Positions 26,421 through 34,754 of a DNA stretch of 64,000 nucleotides are shown piece after piece. The DNA is from DASZHJ01 sp035604335 (GTDB lineage: Bacteria > Pseudomonadota > Alphaproteobacteria > ATCC43930 > CGMCC-115725). Position 1 is the first letter of the stretch; each line of letters opens with the position of its first letter. Where the stretch lies: NCBI GenBank assembly GCA_035604335.1, contig DATNIT010000152.1, positions 1 through 64,000 on the forward strand, in the 5' to 3' direction. A program made the translations under genes and the position numbers. The notes below the pieces were generated by a model. That model was not told the DNA's origin and ran no database searches. It was given only the letters and a program-made list of their open reading frames with translations.

Positions 26421-27626
26421 ATGAGTGCGGAGACGCGATCCGCTGGCGACGCCGAGCTGGTGCAGCTCGCGATCGGCGAGGACTTTCCGGAGATCCGGCA
26501 GGCCGTGCGCAAGATCTGCGAGGGCTTCCCGGGTGCCTATTGGCGCGACCTCGAGGCGCGCGAGGCCTACCCCACCGACTTCGTGCAGGCGCTGACGCGA
26601 GAGGGTTTCCTGGGCGCGCTCATTCCCGAGGAATACGGCGGCTCGGGACTGCCGCTGCGCGCGGCCTCGGCGGTGTTGGAGGAGATCCACGCCTCCGGCG
26701 CCAATGCCAGCGCGTGCCACGCGCAGATGTACATCATGGGCACGCTGCTCCGGCATGGCAGCGCCGAGCAGAAGCGGAAATACCTGCCGGAGATCGCCGC
26801 GGGCCGCCTGCGCCTCCAGGCCTTCGGCGTGACCGAGCCCACCACGGGCACCGACACCACCAAGCTGAAGACCCGCGCGGAGAAGAAGGGCAACGACCGC
26901 TACATCGTACGCGGCCAGAAAGTGTGGACCTCCCGCGCGCTGCACTCCGACCTGATGCTCCTGCTGGCGCGCACGACGCCGATCGAGCAGGTGAAGCGGC
27001 GGAGCGACGGGCTCTCGGTGTTCCTGGTCGACATCCGCGCGTCGCTCGGCAAGGGCCTCGAGATCAAGCCGCTCAAGGCGATGATCAACCACAACACCAC
27101 CGAAGTGTTCTTCGACGATCTCGAGGTGCCCGCCGAGAACCTGATCGGCGAGGAGGGCAGGGGCTTCCGCTACATCCTCGACGGCATGAACGCCGAGCGC
27201 GTGCTGATCGCGTCGGAGGGTATCGGAGACGCCCGCTGGTTCATCAAGACGGCCTCGCAATATGCGACGACGCGCGTGGTGTTCGACCGGCCGATCGGCC
27301 AGAACCAGGGCGTGCAGTTCCCGATCGCGCGCGCCTACGCCGAGACCGAGGCCGCGGATCTGATGGTGCGCAAGGCCGCCGCGTTGTTCCAGGCCGGCAA
27401 GCCCTGCGGCGCCGAGGCGAACATGGCGAAGCTCCTGGCCTCCGAGGCCTCTTGGCATGCTGGCGAGGTCGCGATGCAGACCCACGGCGGCTTCGCCTTC
27501 GCCAAGGAGTACGACGTCGAGCGTAAGTGGCGCGAGACCCGGCTCATGCAGATCGCGCCGATCTCCACCAACCTCATCCTCGCCTATCTCGGCGAACATG
27601 TGCTGGGCATGCCGCGGTCGTATTAG
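26421..27626 (+). CDS. Acyl-CoA dehydrogenase
   Basis: FAD-dependent acyl-CoA dehydrogenase of 401 residues. Family blocks are LQAFGVTEPTTGTDTTKLK (flavin loop), YIVRGQKVWTSRA and the C-terminal QTHGGFAFAKEYDVERKWRE. The usual C-terminal catalytic glutamate (in IYEGT) is replaced by IAPIST, while a glutamate is present in MNAERVLIASE, the position used by isovaleryl-CoA dehydrogenase; this suggests a branched-chain substrate. It follows the lyase gene by 9 bases and is followed 11 bases later by an SDR gene, so the three form an operon. Confidence 0.92.
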   Translation: MSAETRSAGDAELVQLAIGEDFPEIRQAVRKICEGFPGAYWRDLEAREAYPTDFVQALTREGFLGALIPEEYGGSGLPLRAASAVLEEIHASGANASACHAQMYIMGTLLRHGSAEQKRKYLPEIAAGRLRLQAFGVTEPTTGTDTTKLKTRAEKKGNDRYIVRGQKVWTSRALHSDLMLLLARTTPIEQVKRRSDGLSVFLVDIRASLGKGLEIKPLKAMINHNTTEVFFDDLEVPAENLIGEEGRGFRYILDGMNAERVLIASEGIGDARWFIKTASQYATTRVVFDRPIGQNQGVQFPIARAYAETEAADLMVRKAAALFQAGKPCGAEANMAKLLASEASWHAGEVAMQTHGGFAFAKEYDVERKWRETRLMQIAPISTNLILAYLGEHVLGMPRSY

Positions 27627-27637
27627 GAGACAGAGCG

Positions 27638-28396
27638 ATGGGCGTAGTGCTGGTCACCGGTGGAAGCCGTGGAATTGGAGCGGAGATCTGCGGGCGCGCG
27701 GCGGATCGCGGTTACAGCGTCGGCGTCAATTATCGCCACGGCGAGGCAGAGGCCAACGCCGTCGTCGCTGCCATTGAGAAGCGCGGTGGCCGCGCCATTG
27801 CGGTTCGGGCGGACGTGAGCAACGAGGACGACGTCAAGCGAATGTTCGAGGCGGTCGCGTCCAAGCTCGGTCCGATCACCGCGCTCATCAACAACGCCGG
27901 CTGGGGTGGGCAGCATGGACCGATCGAGACCTGGGACGCCGAGGCCACGCGAAAACTGATCGAGACCAATCTGTTCGGGCCGATGCTGTGCAGTCGCGAG
28001 GCCGTCAAGCGCATGTCCAAGAAGCTCGGCGGGTCCGGCGGCAATATCGTCAACATATCGTCGGCAGCGGCGCGGACTGGTTCGCCGGGCGTGTTCGTCC
28101 ACTATGCCGCGACCAAGGGCGGACTGGACGTCTTCACGACCGGGCTGGCGAAGGAGGTGGCCAAGGATGGCATTCGAGTGAACGCGGTCCGGCCCGGGTA
28201 CGTCCGTACCGCGATGTACGAAGACGACCTCAAGCAGAGTCCCGATTGGGTCCGCTCGACCATCGCCGCGATTCCCCTAGGGCGCATAGCCGAGGTTCAA
28301 GACGTGGCAGCCGTCGTCCTGTGGCTGCTGTCGGAAGAAGCTACCTACGTTACCGGGACCATCATCGATATCTCCGGCGGACGCGCTACGCAGTGA
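27638..28396 (+). CDS. SDR family oxidoreductase (FabG-like)
   Basis: Classical short-chain dehydrogenase of 252 residues. The cofactor motif TGGSRGIG is near the N-terminus with NNAG further on, and the catalytic set is complete: serine in NISSAAA, and tyrosine and lysine in HYAATKGGLDV. AGGAGACAGAGCG precedes the ATG. It probably reduces or oxidises a hydroxy/keto-acyl substrate of the operon that begins with the HMG-CoA-lyase-like gene. Its codon use seems slightly less GC-biased than its neighbours by eye, which may hint at a different history. Confidence 0.9.
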   Translation: MGVVLVTGGSRGIGAEICGRAADRGYSVGVNYRHGEAEANAVVAAIEKRGGRAIAVRADVSNEDDVKRMFEAVASKLGPITALINNAGWGGQHGPIETWDAEATRKLIETNLFGPMLCSREAVKRMSKKLGGSGGNIVNISSAAARTGSPGVFVHYAATKGGLDVFTTGLAKEVAKDGIRVNAVRPGYVRTAMYEDDLKQSPDWVRSTIAAIPLGRIAEVQDVAAVVLWLLSEEATYVTGTIIDISGGRATQ

Positions 28397-28539
28397 GATC
28401 TATCCTAGGGCCGTAAACCTGTTCAGGTTGCTGTTGCTCGGCCATCGCATATCGGAGCCCAAGGTGGCCGATGATCTCGGCGCACGCTGTGGTCGAGGAA
28501 GCCTCGCTGCGGCAGTGAGTCGATAGCGGAGCCGCCAGC

Positions 28540-29292
28540 TCAGAACTGATATCGCCGCAGCCCGCCGTCCACGGGGATCACTGTGCCCGTGATGTAATTC
28601 GCGAGCGGCGAGCACAGGAACACCGCCATCACCGCGAGCTCCTCGGGCTCGCCGTATCGGCCGACGGGGATCTCCGCGCGCGAGAAACGCTCGCGCTCCT
28701 CCGGCGGGTAGTTGCGCCGGATCTGTTCGCTCATGATGCGGCCGGGCGCGATCGAGTTGATGGTGATGCCGAGCCGGCCCACGTCGCGCGAGAGGCCCTT
28801 CGCCCAGGCGTGCACGCCGGCCTTCGCCGAGAAAGCCGCGTTGATGTGCTCGGGCTCGGACTTGCCGGTGATATTGACGATGCGGCCCCATTTCCGCTCC
28901 ATCATCCCCGGCAGGATCGCCTGGGTGAGCTGGCGCACGCGCGTGAAATTGAGCGTCATCGCCTCGTCCCAGCGATCATCGCCGGCGTCGACGGGGAGCG
29001 GACGGCTGCCGCCGGCGGAGTTGACGAGGATCTCGACCTTGCCGAGCGCCGCCACGGCTTGATCGCGGATGCGCTGGGCTGCGTCGGGTGCCATCACGTC
29101 CTGGACGATGAGCGCCGGCGCCGGGTCCTGGGCGCGGGCGATCTCGGCCGCGAGCTCCTCCAGCAACGGCTGGCGCCGCGCCACCGCCGCGACCTTGACG
29201 CCTTCACCAGCGAGCATCCGCGCGATCGCGCGCCCGATCCCCATGCTGGCGCCGGTGACGAGCGCGGTGCGTCCCTTGAGTTGCAGATCCAT
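28540..29292 (-). CDS. SDR family protein lacking the catalytic tyrosine
   Basis: Short-chain dehydrogenase fold of 250 residues with a good cofactor motif TGASMGIG (13-20) and the NSAGG block (91-95). The active-site region reads EPEHINAAFSAKAG: lysine K157 is present, but the residue four before it, which should be tyrosine, is alanine (A153), with phenylalanine at 154. Canonical SDR chemistry is therefore unlikely, unless a different acid is used. The rest of the fold (INSIAPGRI, C-terminal VIPVDGG) is well kept, so it is not a decaying gene. The ATG at 29292 is the first in frame before the Rossmann motif; the gene is divergent from the next SDR gene. Confidence 0.88.
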   Translation of the reverse strand: MDLQLKGRTALVTGASMGIGRAIARMLAGEGVKVAAVARRQPLLEELAAEIARAQDPAPALIVQDVMAPDAAQRIRDQAVAALGKVEILVNSAGGSRPLPVDAGDDRWDEAMTLNFTRVRQLTQAILPGMMERKWGRIVNITGKSEPEHINAAFSAKAGVHAWAKGLSRDVGRLGITINSIAPGRIMSEQIRRNYPPEERERFSRAEIPVGRYGEPEELAVMAVFLCSPLANYITGTVIPVDGGLRRYQF

Positions 29293-29406
29293 GGCTCGCG
29301 ACTTTCGCATGCGCTGATTCTCTGCGTCAATTGAGGTTCCGTACGCGTTTGGTTTGACGGTCGCAGGACCTGCATGCAGAGTTCGCGCGGAACCACGGAG
29401 GCTCGA

Positions 29407-30324
29407 ATGGCCGAAAGATGTCTCGACGGCAAGGTGGTCATCGTCACCGGCGCGGGCCGCGGCATCGGCCGCGAGATCGCGCTGCTGGCCGCGCGCTCCG
29501 GCGGCAAGGTCGTCGTGAACGATCTTGGCGGCCATGCCGATGGCGAGGGCGCCGACGTCGGACCCGCGAGCGAGGTCGTCAACGCGATCGTGGCCGCGGG
29601 TGGCGTCGCGGTCGCGAATACCGCGAGTGTCGGCGATGCCGCCGGCGCCGACAGCATCGTCAAGTCGGCGCTCGACGCCTTCGGCCGTGTCGACGTCGTC
29701 GTCAACAATGCCGGCATCCTGCGCGACCGCATCTTCCACCGGATGAGCGTCGCCGACTTCGAGTCGGTGATCCAAGTCCATCTGATGGGTAGCTTCTATG
29801 TCTCGAAAGCGGCAGCTTTGCATTTCCGCGAGCAGCAGAGCGGCGCCTTCGTGCATTTCACCTCGACCTCGGGGCTGATCGGCAATTTCGGCCAGGCGAA
29901 CTACGCTGCGGCCAAGATGGGGATCGTCGGGCTCTCGAAATCGATCGCCCTCGACATGGCGCGCTTCAACGTGCGCTCGAATTGCATCTCGCCCTTCGCC
30001 TGGAGCCGGCTCATCGGCACGATCCCGACGGAGACGCCGGACGAGAAAGCGCGCGTCGAGCGCTTGAAGACCATGACCGCCGACAAGATCGCACCGCTCG
30101 CGGTTTTCCTGGCGAGCGACCTCGCCAAGGACGTGACCGGCCAGATCTTCGCCGTGCGCAAGAACGAGGTGTTCCTGATCAGCCAGCCGCGGCCCATCCG
30201 CTCCGCTCATCGCGACGGCGGTTGGACGCCGGAGACACTCGCAGAGACCATGCTGCCGGCGTTCCGGCCCTCGCTCTATCCGCTGGAGCGCTCGGCCGAT
30301 GTCTTCAACTGGGATCCGCTCTGA
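29407..30324 (+). CDS. SDR family oxidoreductase (MFE-2/hydroxyacyl-CoA dehydrogenase-like)
   Basis: SDR enzyme of 305 residues, close to the hydroxyacyl-CoA dehydrogenase domain of peroxisomal-type multifunctional enzyme 2. Cofactor motif TGAGRGIG, then VVVNDLGGH, NNAGILRDRIFHRM and the catalytic TSTSGLIGNFGQANYAAAK with serine, tyrosine and lysine in place. A C-terminal extension of about 60 residues after the SDR core is present. The ribosome-binding site GGAGG is seven bases before the ATG at 29407. It is divergent from the tyrosine-less SDR (114 bp apart), so the pair may be co-regulated. Confidence 0.9.
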   Translation: MAERCLDGKVVIVTGAGRGIGREIALLAARSGGKVVVNDLGGHADGEGADVGPASEVVNAIVAAGGVAVANTASVGDAAGADSIVKSALDAFGRVDVVVNNAGILRDRIFHRMSVADFESVIQVHLMGSFYVSKAAALHFREQQSGAFVHFTSTSGLIGNFGQANYAAAKMGIVGLSKSIALDMARFNVRSNCISPFAWSRLIGTIPTETPDEKARVERLKTMTADKIAPLAVFLASDLAKDVTGQIFAVRKNEVFLISQPRPIRSAHRDGGWTPETLAETMLPAFRPSLYPLERSADVFNWDPL

Positions 30325-30408
30325 GTCCGGCCCCCCGCCTTGACGGCGCGCGCGCAATCCCGTTCGTTAACGATGGTTCAATTCACTCAAAAAACGAGAG
30401 ACCCGCAC

Positions 30409-30864
30409 ATGAGCAAGGCTCCCTTCGATCATCAGGCGATCCGCAGCGTTGTCGGAGAGTATCGCGATCCCAAGCAGACCATCGAGGAGCGCGGCAAGAT
30501 CTATCAGGAGCTCCTGGGCTACGTGCCGCCGCGCATCCAATCGCGCTTCGCGGTGACCGGCGCGGTCGATCCGAAGATCCTGGACATGCAGGAGGAGATC
30601 CGCGCTTACGCGATGTATCCCAAATGCTTCGACGTGAAGACGTCGCAGCTGATCCTGTTTGCGGCTCTGCTGATGGATTTGAGCGACGCGGCGCGTATCC
30701 ACGCCACGGCCGCGCGCCGCGCCGGCGCTTCCTTCGAGGAGCTGCAGGCCGTGATCAATTTGGTGTTCCTGTTTCGCGGATTGCCGGCCGCCAACCGAGG
30801 CGCCGAGATCCTGGTGGCCCTCGCGGAGTCCGAGCACCAGGGAAAATCGGAGAGGAAGGGCTAG
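30409..30864 (+). CDS. Carboxymuconolactone decarboxylase (CMD/AhpD-like) family protein
   Basis: Protein of 151 residues with a CMD fold core: CFDVKTSQLILFAALLMDLSD, then RIHATAARRAGASFEELQAV. The histidine of this core is kept, but the CxxC pair of AhpD-type peroxidases is absent (only one cysteine just before the core), so a thiol peroxidase function is unlikely and a decarboxylase or unknown role is more probable. I chose the ATG at 30409; two other in-frame ATGs lie 36 and 69 bases upstream. It follows the MFE-2-like SDR gene by 84 bases. Confidence 0.82.
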   Translation: MSKAPFDHQAIRSVVGEYRDPKQTIEERGKIYQELLGYVPPRIQSRFAVTGAVDPKILDMQEEIRAYAMYPKCFDVKTSQLILFAALLMDLSDAARIHATAARRAGASFEELQAVINLVFLFRGLPAANRGAEILVALAESEHQGKSERKG

Positions 30865-30894
30865 AGGTTTCTGCTCCGGCGGCGAGTGCGGGCC

Positions 30895-30931
30895 CAAAAA
30901 GAAAGCGCGGAGCCGTTGCCGGCTCCGCGCT
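30895..30931 (-). terminator. Intrinsic terminator of the cold-shock gene
   Basis: A perfect 12-bp stem (30904-30915 with 30920-30931) around the loop TTGC, followed on the minus strand by a T-rich run TTTCTTTTT (30895-30903). It lies 30 bases after the stop of cspA. The stem could also stop transcription of the convergent CMD-family gene, but without a T-tract in that direction. Confidence 0.85.
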
Positions 30932-30960
30932 GACGTAGCTGTGTCTAGTCGGTCTTGCGA

Positions 30961-31164
30961 CTAGCCCGCCTTGAGGTTCGTGGCGGCTTGCTTGCCGCGC
31001 TCGATCGTGACTTCGTAGCTGACTCGCTGACCCTCGGTGAGGGTCCCCATGCCAGCGCGCTCGACGGCGCTGATGTGGACGAAAACGTCACGCCCGCCGT
31101 CGCTCGGCTGGATGAAGCCGAATCCTTTGACGGGGTTGAACCACTTGACGGTACCGGTAGCCAT
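30961..31164 (-). CDS. cspA: Cold-shock protein (CspA family)
   Basis: Single cold-shock domain protein of 67 residues, a nucleic-acid chaperone. RNP1 is KGFGFI in VKWFNPVKGFGFIQP and RNP2 is VFVHI in GRDVFVHISAVE. The ribosome-binding site AAGGAGG is five bases before the ATG. About 180 bases upstream on the same strand lies CTTGAC (31347-31342), a possible -35; if used it would give a long 5' leader, as is common for cold-shock genes whose leader RNA responds to temperature. A strong terminator follows the gene. Confidence 0.95.
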   Translation of the reverse strand: MATGTVKWFNPVKGFGFIQPSDGGRDVFVHISAVERAGMGTLTEGQRVSYEVTIERGKQAATNLKAG

Positions 31165-31392
31165 GTAAGCCTCCTTGGCAGTAGCGGAAGTACGCGCGCG
31201 ACCGGGCGCAATCAATCGTCCGGTCTCGAACAACCTGGATTTGGGGGTGACTTGAAGCGGAGGCCCGCGAGCGGGCGACGCTGGCAAGCTCGCGCCAAAA
31301 CGTCGATTGCGCGGCAATCAGGCTAGATGCGGCATTCAAAGTCAAGCGTCATTTCCTCGATTACTGGGCAACAGCGCGCGGTTCGCCGCGGT

Positions 31393-33123
31393 TCAGCGCT
31401 GCCCGCCCAGCAAGCCATGGAATGCGAATCCCGCGAACGATGGCCACGCGCCGAGCGCGTGGCCGAGCGGGCTGAGCGTTTCGCGCAACTGCGTGCCCTG
31501 ACCCGCGAAGCTGCGGCTCGCCGCGGGCACCGGCACGACTTCCTCCTGCTGAAATGCCAGACCCGGCAGGCCGCTCGCGGACTCTTTCAGCAGCACCAAC
31601 ACGTCGCCGCCCGCGAACGGGATCAGCCAAAGCTCGCCGGATTCCGCGCGCACGAAGCGCCCGCGCTCGCTGTCGTCGAGCGGCACGGCTTCCAGCGCCA
31701 CTTCCACCGGTCGGCCACGCCGCGTACCCCACGCCAGGAAGCGCGCAACCGACCGGCGGATGTCGGTCGGATCGGTTTTGTCGGTGACCACCGTCATGGC
31801 ATCGAGCGAGTTCGCCCAGCGCTCGGCGATCGCGGGATCCGTCGGGAACCACGCCGGTACCGCGGCCGAGAGCGGCATGCCCAGCACCGGCTTCAGCGGC
31901 TGCAACCGGTCGAGAAACGCCTGCGCTTCCGCGCCGGGGTCCGCCGAGTAGCGCCACAGGCGGCTGGGCGCGTACTCGACTACCACGCCCTTGATCTGCG
32001 CCTCGGTGGAAACGCCCGCGTTGTAGTCGGCGAGCGCGGTTCCGGCGGCGACCAGCGGTGTGCGCTCGCTGTCTCTGGCCTCCGCGGAGTCGATGAGCAA
32101 TGCAAAGACGCCGATCCCGCGGCTGCTCGCGTCGGCGACGAATCCCGCCAACTCCTGCGGATCGGCAAGGCCGCTCTCGTTGAACGGCACGCCCACATAG
32201 AGTCTGTTCACGCCCCAGCGCTGTGCCCGCGTGAACACATCGGCGGCATCGTCCTGCCAGTGGCGCACGTCACGCACCCAAGCGGCGCGGTCGGGTGGCA
32301 CCGTCGTCTTCGCCTCGAGCACGATTTCCTTGAGGGCGAGATGTCCACCCGAGGCCGGGCACAACACGTCGATGTCGAGCGGAGTGTCGGCGGGCAAATC
32401 GGGGGGCAGCGGCACGTAGGCCTCGGTCGCGTTTGCGGCTTCCCGAAGCTTCGTCAACATCCGCGGCTCCCTACCGGGAGGCACGCCGAGGGCCGTGACG
32501 ACGATGCGGAAATTTTGATCGGACGTGTGGACGATGCGAAGGGCCATACCCGGGATCGGCGGCATGCGAGCCGTCGAGAACGCGAGGCCCGCCGGCTCTG
32601 CTCCCGGCGCGCAGTCAAGCACCGTGTCGTCGCCGCCGGTGTCCAGGGTTGCGCGGCCGAGCGGGCCCAGCGGTTCCACGCTCGAGACCGCATGCAGGTC
32701 GGCGCCGGGCACGAGGTAGGGCGCCGGCGCGGCAAGCGAGACCGGCTCCACCGTCACCTCGCGGGTCTCGAAACCCGACTTGGCCGGCGTTCCCACGACG
32801 GTCAAAGCCTGCGGCTGGGGCGCGCCGACAGCGCGGCGCGGCGCCCGCAGGACCGTCAGCACGCTGTCGGCTTGAATCGGCAAAGCAAGGCTTGCGCAGC
32901 CGGTTTCGTCAGGCTTGGTCGCGCTCACCGTGAGGCGATCGCCGGCGGCGCCACCGGCGATGGGGCAGCGCGCGAGATAGCTCCCGGCGATGGCGGCGTC
33001 GGCACCCGCCCACAGCAGCAGACAAGCCCCGAGCATCGACCTGAGCGCGAGCTTCGCGGCCTTGCGGCGATGCGCGCAACCCGAACCCTTCGGGGTCGGG
33101 CGCCCCAGAGCCAGAAAGGACAT
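31393..33123 (-). CDS. Secreted protein of unknown function (576 aa)
   Basis: Not recognised. A hydrophobic stretch at about residues 30-46 (LGACLLLWAGADAAIAG) after a basic N-terminus looks like a signal peptide, and an alternative start at the methionine at residue 30 would make it a standard one. The middle and C-terminal half contain alternating strand/helix segments such as NRLYVGVPFNESGLADP, RGIGVFALLID, IKGVVVEYAPS, LGMPLSAAVPAWF and LDAMTVVTDKTD, which look like the beta-alpha units of a TIM barrel of the glycoside-hydrolase or hydrolase-like kind. Three cysteines of the mature N-terminal part may form disulfides. No neighbour points to a function. Confidence 0.8.
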   Translation of the reverse strand: MSFLALGRPTPKGSGCAHRRKAAKLALRSMLGACLLLWAGADAAIAGSYLARCPIAGGAAGDRLTVSATKPDETGCASLALPIQADSVLTVLRAPRRAVGAPQPQALTVVGTPAKSGFETREVTVEPVSLAAPAPYLVPGADLHAVSSVEPLGPLGRATLDTGGDDTVLDCAPGAEPAGLAFSTARMPPIPGMALRIVHTSDQNFRIVVTALGVPPGREPRMLTKLREAANATEAYVPLPPDLPADTPLDIDVLCPASGGHLALKEIVLEAKTTVPPDRAAWVRDVRHWQDDAADVFTRAQRWGVNRLYVGVPFNESGLADPQELAGFVADASSRGIGVFALLIDSAEARDSERTPLVAAGTALADYNAGVSTEAQIKGVVVEYAPSRLWRYSADPGAEAQAFLDRLQPLKPVLGMPLSAAVPAWFPTDPAIAERWANSLDAMTVVTDKTDPTDIRRSVARFLAWGTRRGRPVEVALEAVPLDDSERGRFVRAESGELWLIPFAGGDVLVLLKESASGLPGLAFQQEEVVPVPAASRSFAGQGTQLRETLSPLGHALGAWPSFAGFAFHGLLGGQR

Positions 33124-33223
33124 TGGGTCAGGAGCCTATCGACTGGACAGGCCCGTGCCCAGGAGTTTCCGAGCGGCCGTCAGCGCCGAAAGCATTGATA
33201 ATATGGGTGAGGTGCGCGGCGGA

Positions 33224-33841
33224 TCACTCCGCCGCGATCGCCGCGGCGGCGCCGACCATCACCACGGCGCTGGTCCGGTTCGCCACGCGCACCGCGCGGC
33301 GGTTCTTCAGAAGACGCCGCGCGCGTGCCGCCGTCACCGCCCATCCGAGATCGATGCCAATCAGCACGATCAGCATCGTCAGAGTGAGCTCGACCCAAGC
33401 GGCGAGGTCCAAATGGCCGAGGTCCAAGATCGTGGGAACGACCGCGAGGTAGAACACCATGATCTTGGGGTTGCCGAGCGTGATCGCCATGCCCGCCAGG
33501 AACATCCGCCAGGGTCTCTGTCCGGCGGGCAGTTCGCGGCTCGCGATGTCGGTTGGCGCGGTCCACATCTTCCAGGCGAGCCAGAGCAGATAGCCGACGC
33601 CCATGAACTTGATGACCACGAACAGCACCGCGAAGGCCTGCGCGACGACGGCAAGTCCCGCAACGGTGACGGTGAGCCAGATCGCCTCGCCGATCCACAT
33701 CGCCGCCAGGAACGGCAGAACATCGCGCAGACTGCTGGTCAGCACGCGCGCCACAAGGGCCGCGATACTCGGTCCCGGCGAGCCCGCGGCAACCATCAGC
33801 GCCAGCGCGAATCCCATCAATGCGGCAACGGTCACGGTCAT
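33224..33841 (-). CDS. LysE/RhtB family exporter
   Basis: Inner-membrane amino acid exporter family, 205 residues with about six helices. The N-terminal family motif is GSPGPSIAALVARVL (normally xxPGPxxxxV), followed by FMGVGYLLWLAWKMW, a typical LysE helix. The ATG at 33841 gives a standard-length protein; the upstream ATG at 33901 would add 20 basic residues. The substrate may be an amino acid or homoserine lactone-type compound, not predictable. It faces a divergent region of 159 bases before the diiron-candidate gene. Confidence 0.9.
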   Translation of the reverse strand: MTVTVAALMGFALALMVAAGSPGPSIAALVARVLTSSLRDVLPFLAAMWIGEAIWLTVTVAGLAVVAQAFAVLFVVIKFMGVGYLLWLAWKMWTAPTDIASRELPAGQRPWRMFLAGMAITLGNPKIMVFYLAVVPTILDLGHLDLAAWVELTLTMLIVLIGIDLGWAVTAARARRLLKNRRAVRVANRTSAVVMVGAAAAIAAE

Positions 33842-34000
33842 TCTCCGTACTCGGCGGACGATACCGCCGAACCTTGCCGACCATACGGCAATGCCGGGCA
33901 AATTGCTTCCTCGATCCGCGGTCTAGACACGGGAAATGATCGGGTGTTAGGTCGAGACTGCCGGGGCGAGATCTGGATTTCCTCAGGCAGGAGACGTTAG

Positions 34001-34729
34001 ATGGCGAAGAGCGCGTTCCGCACCGCCCTCGAGGCGGCGATCCAGCAGCGGCATTCCAAGACCCATCCGTTCAGCGACGCCTGGGTGACCGGTCGCCTCG
34101 ATCGCCGCCTCCTCGGCGAATGGACGAAGCAGCATTTCCACTACGTCAGTCACTTCTCCGAGTGGCTCGGCACCGTGTTCGGCAGCTGCCCGCACGACGA
34201 TATCCGGCATTTCCTGGCGGAGAATATCTTCGAGGAGGAGGGCTTCGCCGCCGGCGCGGGCTTCCCGGCGGCGCGCCACACCGACCTGCTGCTGGATTTC
34301 GGCGAGCATTGCGGCATGAGGCGCAAGGAGATCCTCGACGCCCAGCTCAACGGCGAGCTTCTGCCGGAGACCCTGGGTCTGCAGAGCTGGTGCTACCGGC
34401 AAGCGCAGCGGCCAGCCATCGAGGCGCTGGCGGGATTGCTGGTCGGGCTCGAATCCCAGGTGCCGCAGATCTATAGCCGCACCACGCCGCCGCTCCTCGA
34501 GAAGTACGGCTTCACGGAGGAGGAGGTGGTCTTCTTCCGCCTCCATATCGTCGCGGACCAGGAGCATGGCGAGCGCGGCTTCGAGATCCTGGAGAAGCAC
34601 GCGACCACGCCCGAGCTGGAGGCGAGCTGCGTCCGGTTGGTGCGCGAGGCGACGATGATGCGGCGGCTCTACCTCGACGGCCTCTACGGCAAATTCTTGG
34701 CGCCGAAAGCGGCCCAGGCCGCGAACTAG
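34001..34729 (+). CDS. Heme-oxygenase-fold diiron protein (CADD/PqqC/TenA-like)
   Basis: Helical protein of 242 residues in the TenA/PqqC/CADD group. Possible metal ligands are conserved in the order expected for heme-oxygenase-like diiron oxidases: glutamates in ENIFEEEG (74-81), H93 in ARHTDLL, E151 in ESQVPQIY, and H182, D186 and H189 in LHIVADQEHG, with the last three in the same 4+3 spacing as the chlamydial CADD ligands. Such enzymes oxidise amino-acid or fatty-acid substrates with O2 and need external electrons. PqqC itself lacks this full metal set, and no pqq genes are nearby. A Rieske protein gene starts 25 bases downstream, a plausible electron donor. Confidence 0.82.
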   Translation: MAKSAFRTALEAAIQQRHSKTHPFSDAWVTGRLDRRLLGEWTKQHFHYVSHFSEWLGTVFGSCPHDDIRHFLAENIFEEEGFAAGAGFPAARHTDLLLDFGEHCGMRRKEILDAQLNGELLPETLGLQSWCYRQAQRPAIEALAGLLVGLESQVPQIYSRTTPPLLEKYGFTEEEVVFFRLHIVADQEHGERGFEILEKHATTPELEASCVRLVREATMMRRLYLDGLYGKFLAPKAAQAAN

Positions 34730-34754
34730 CGCGGTCGGTCTCGGGCCACTCGCG

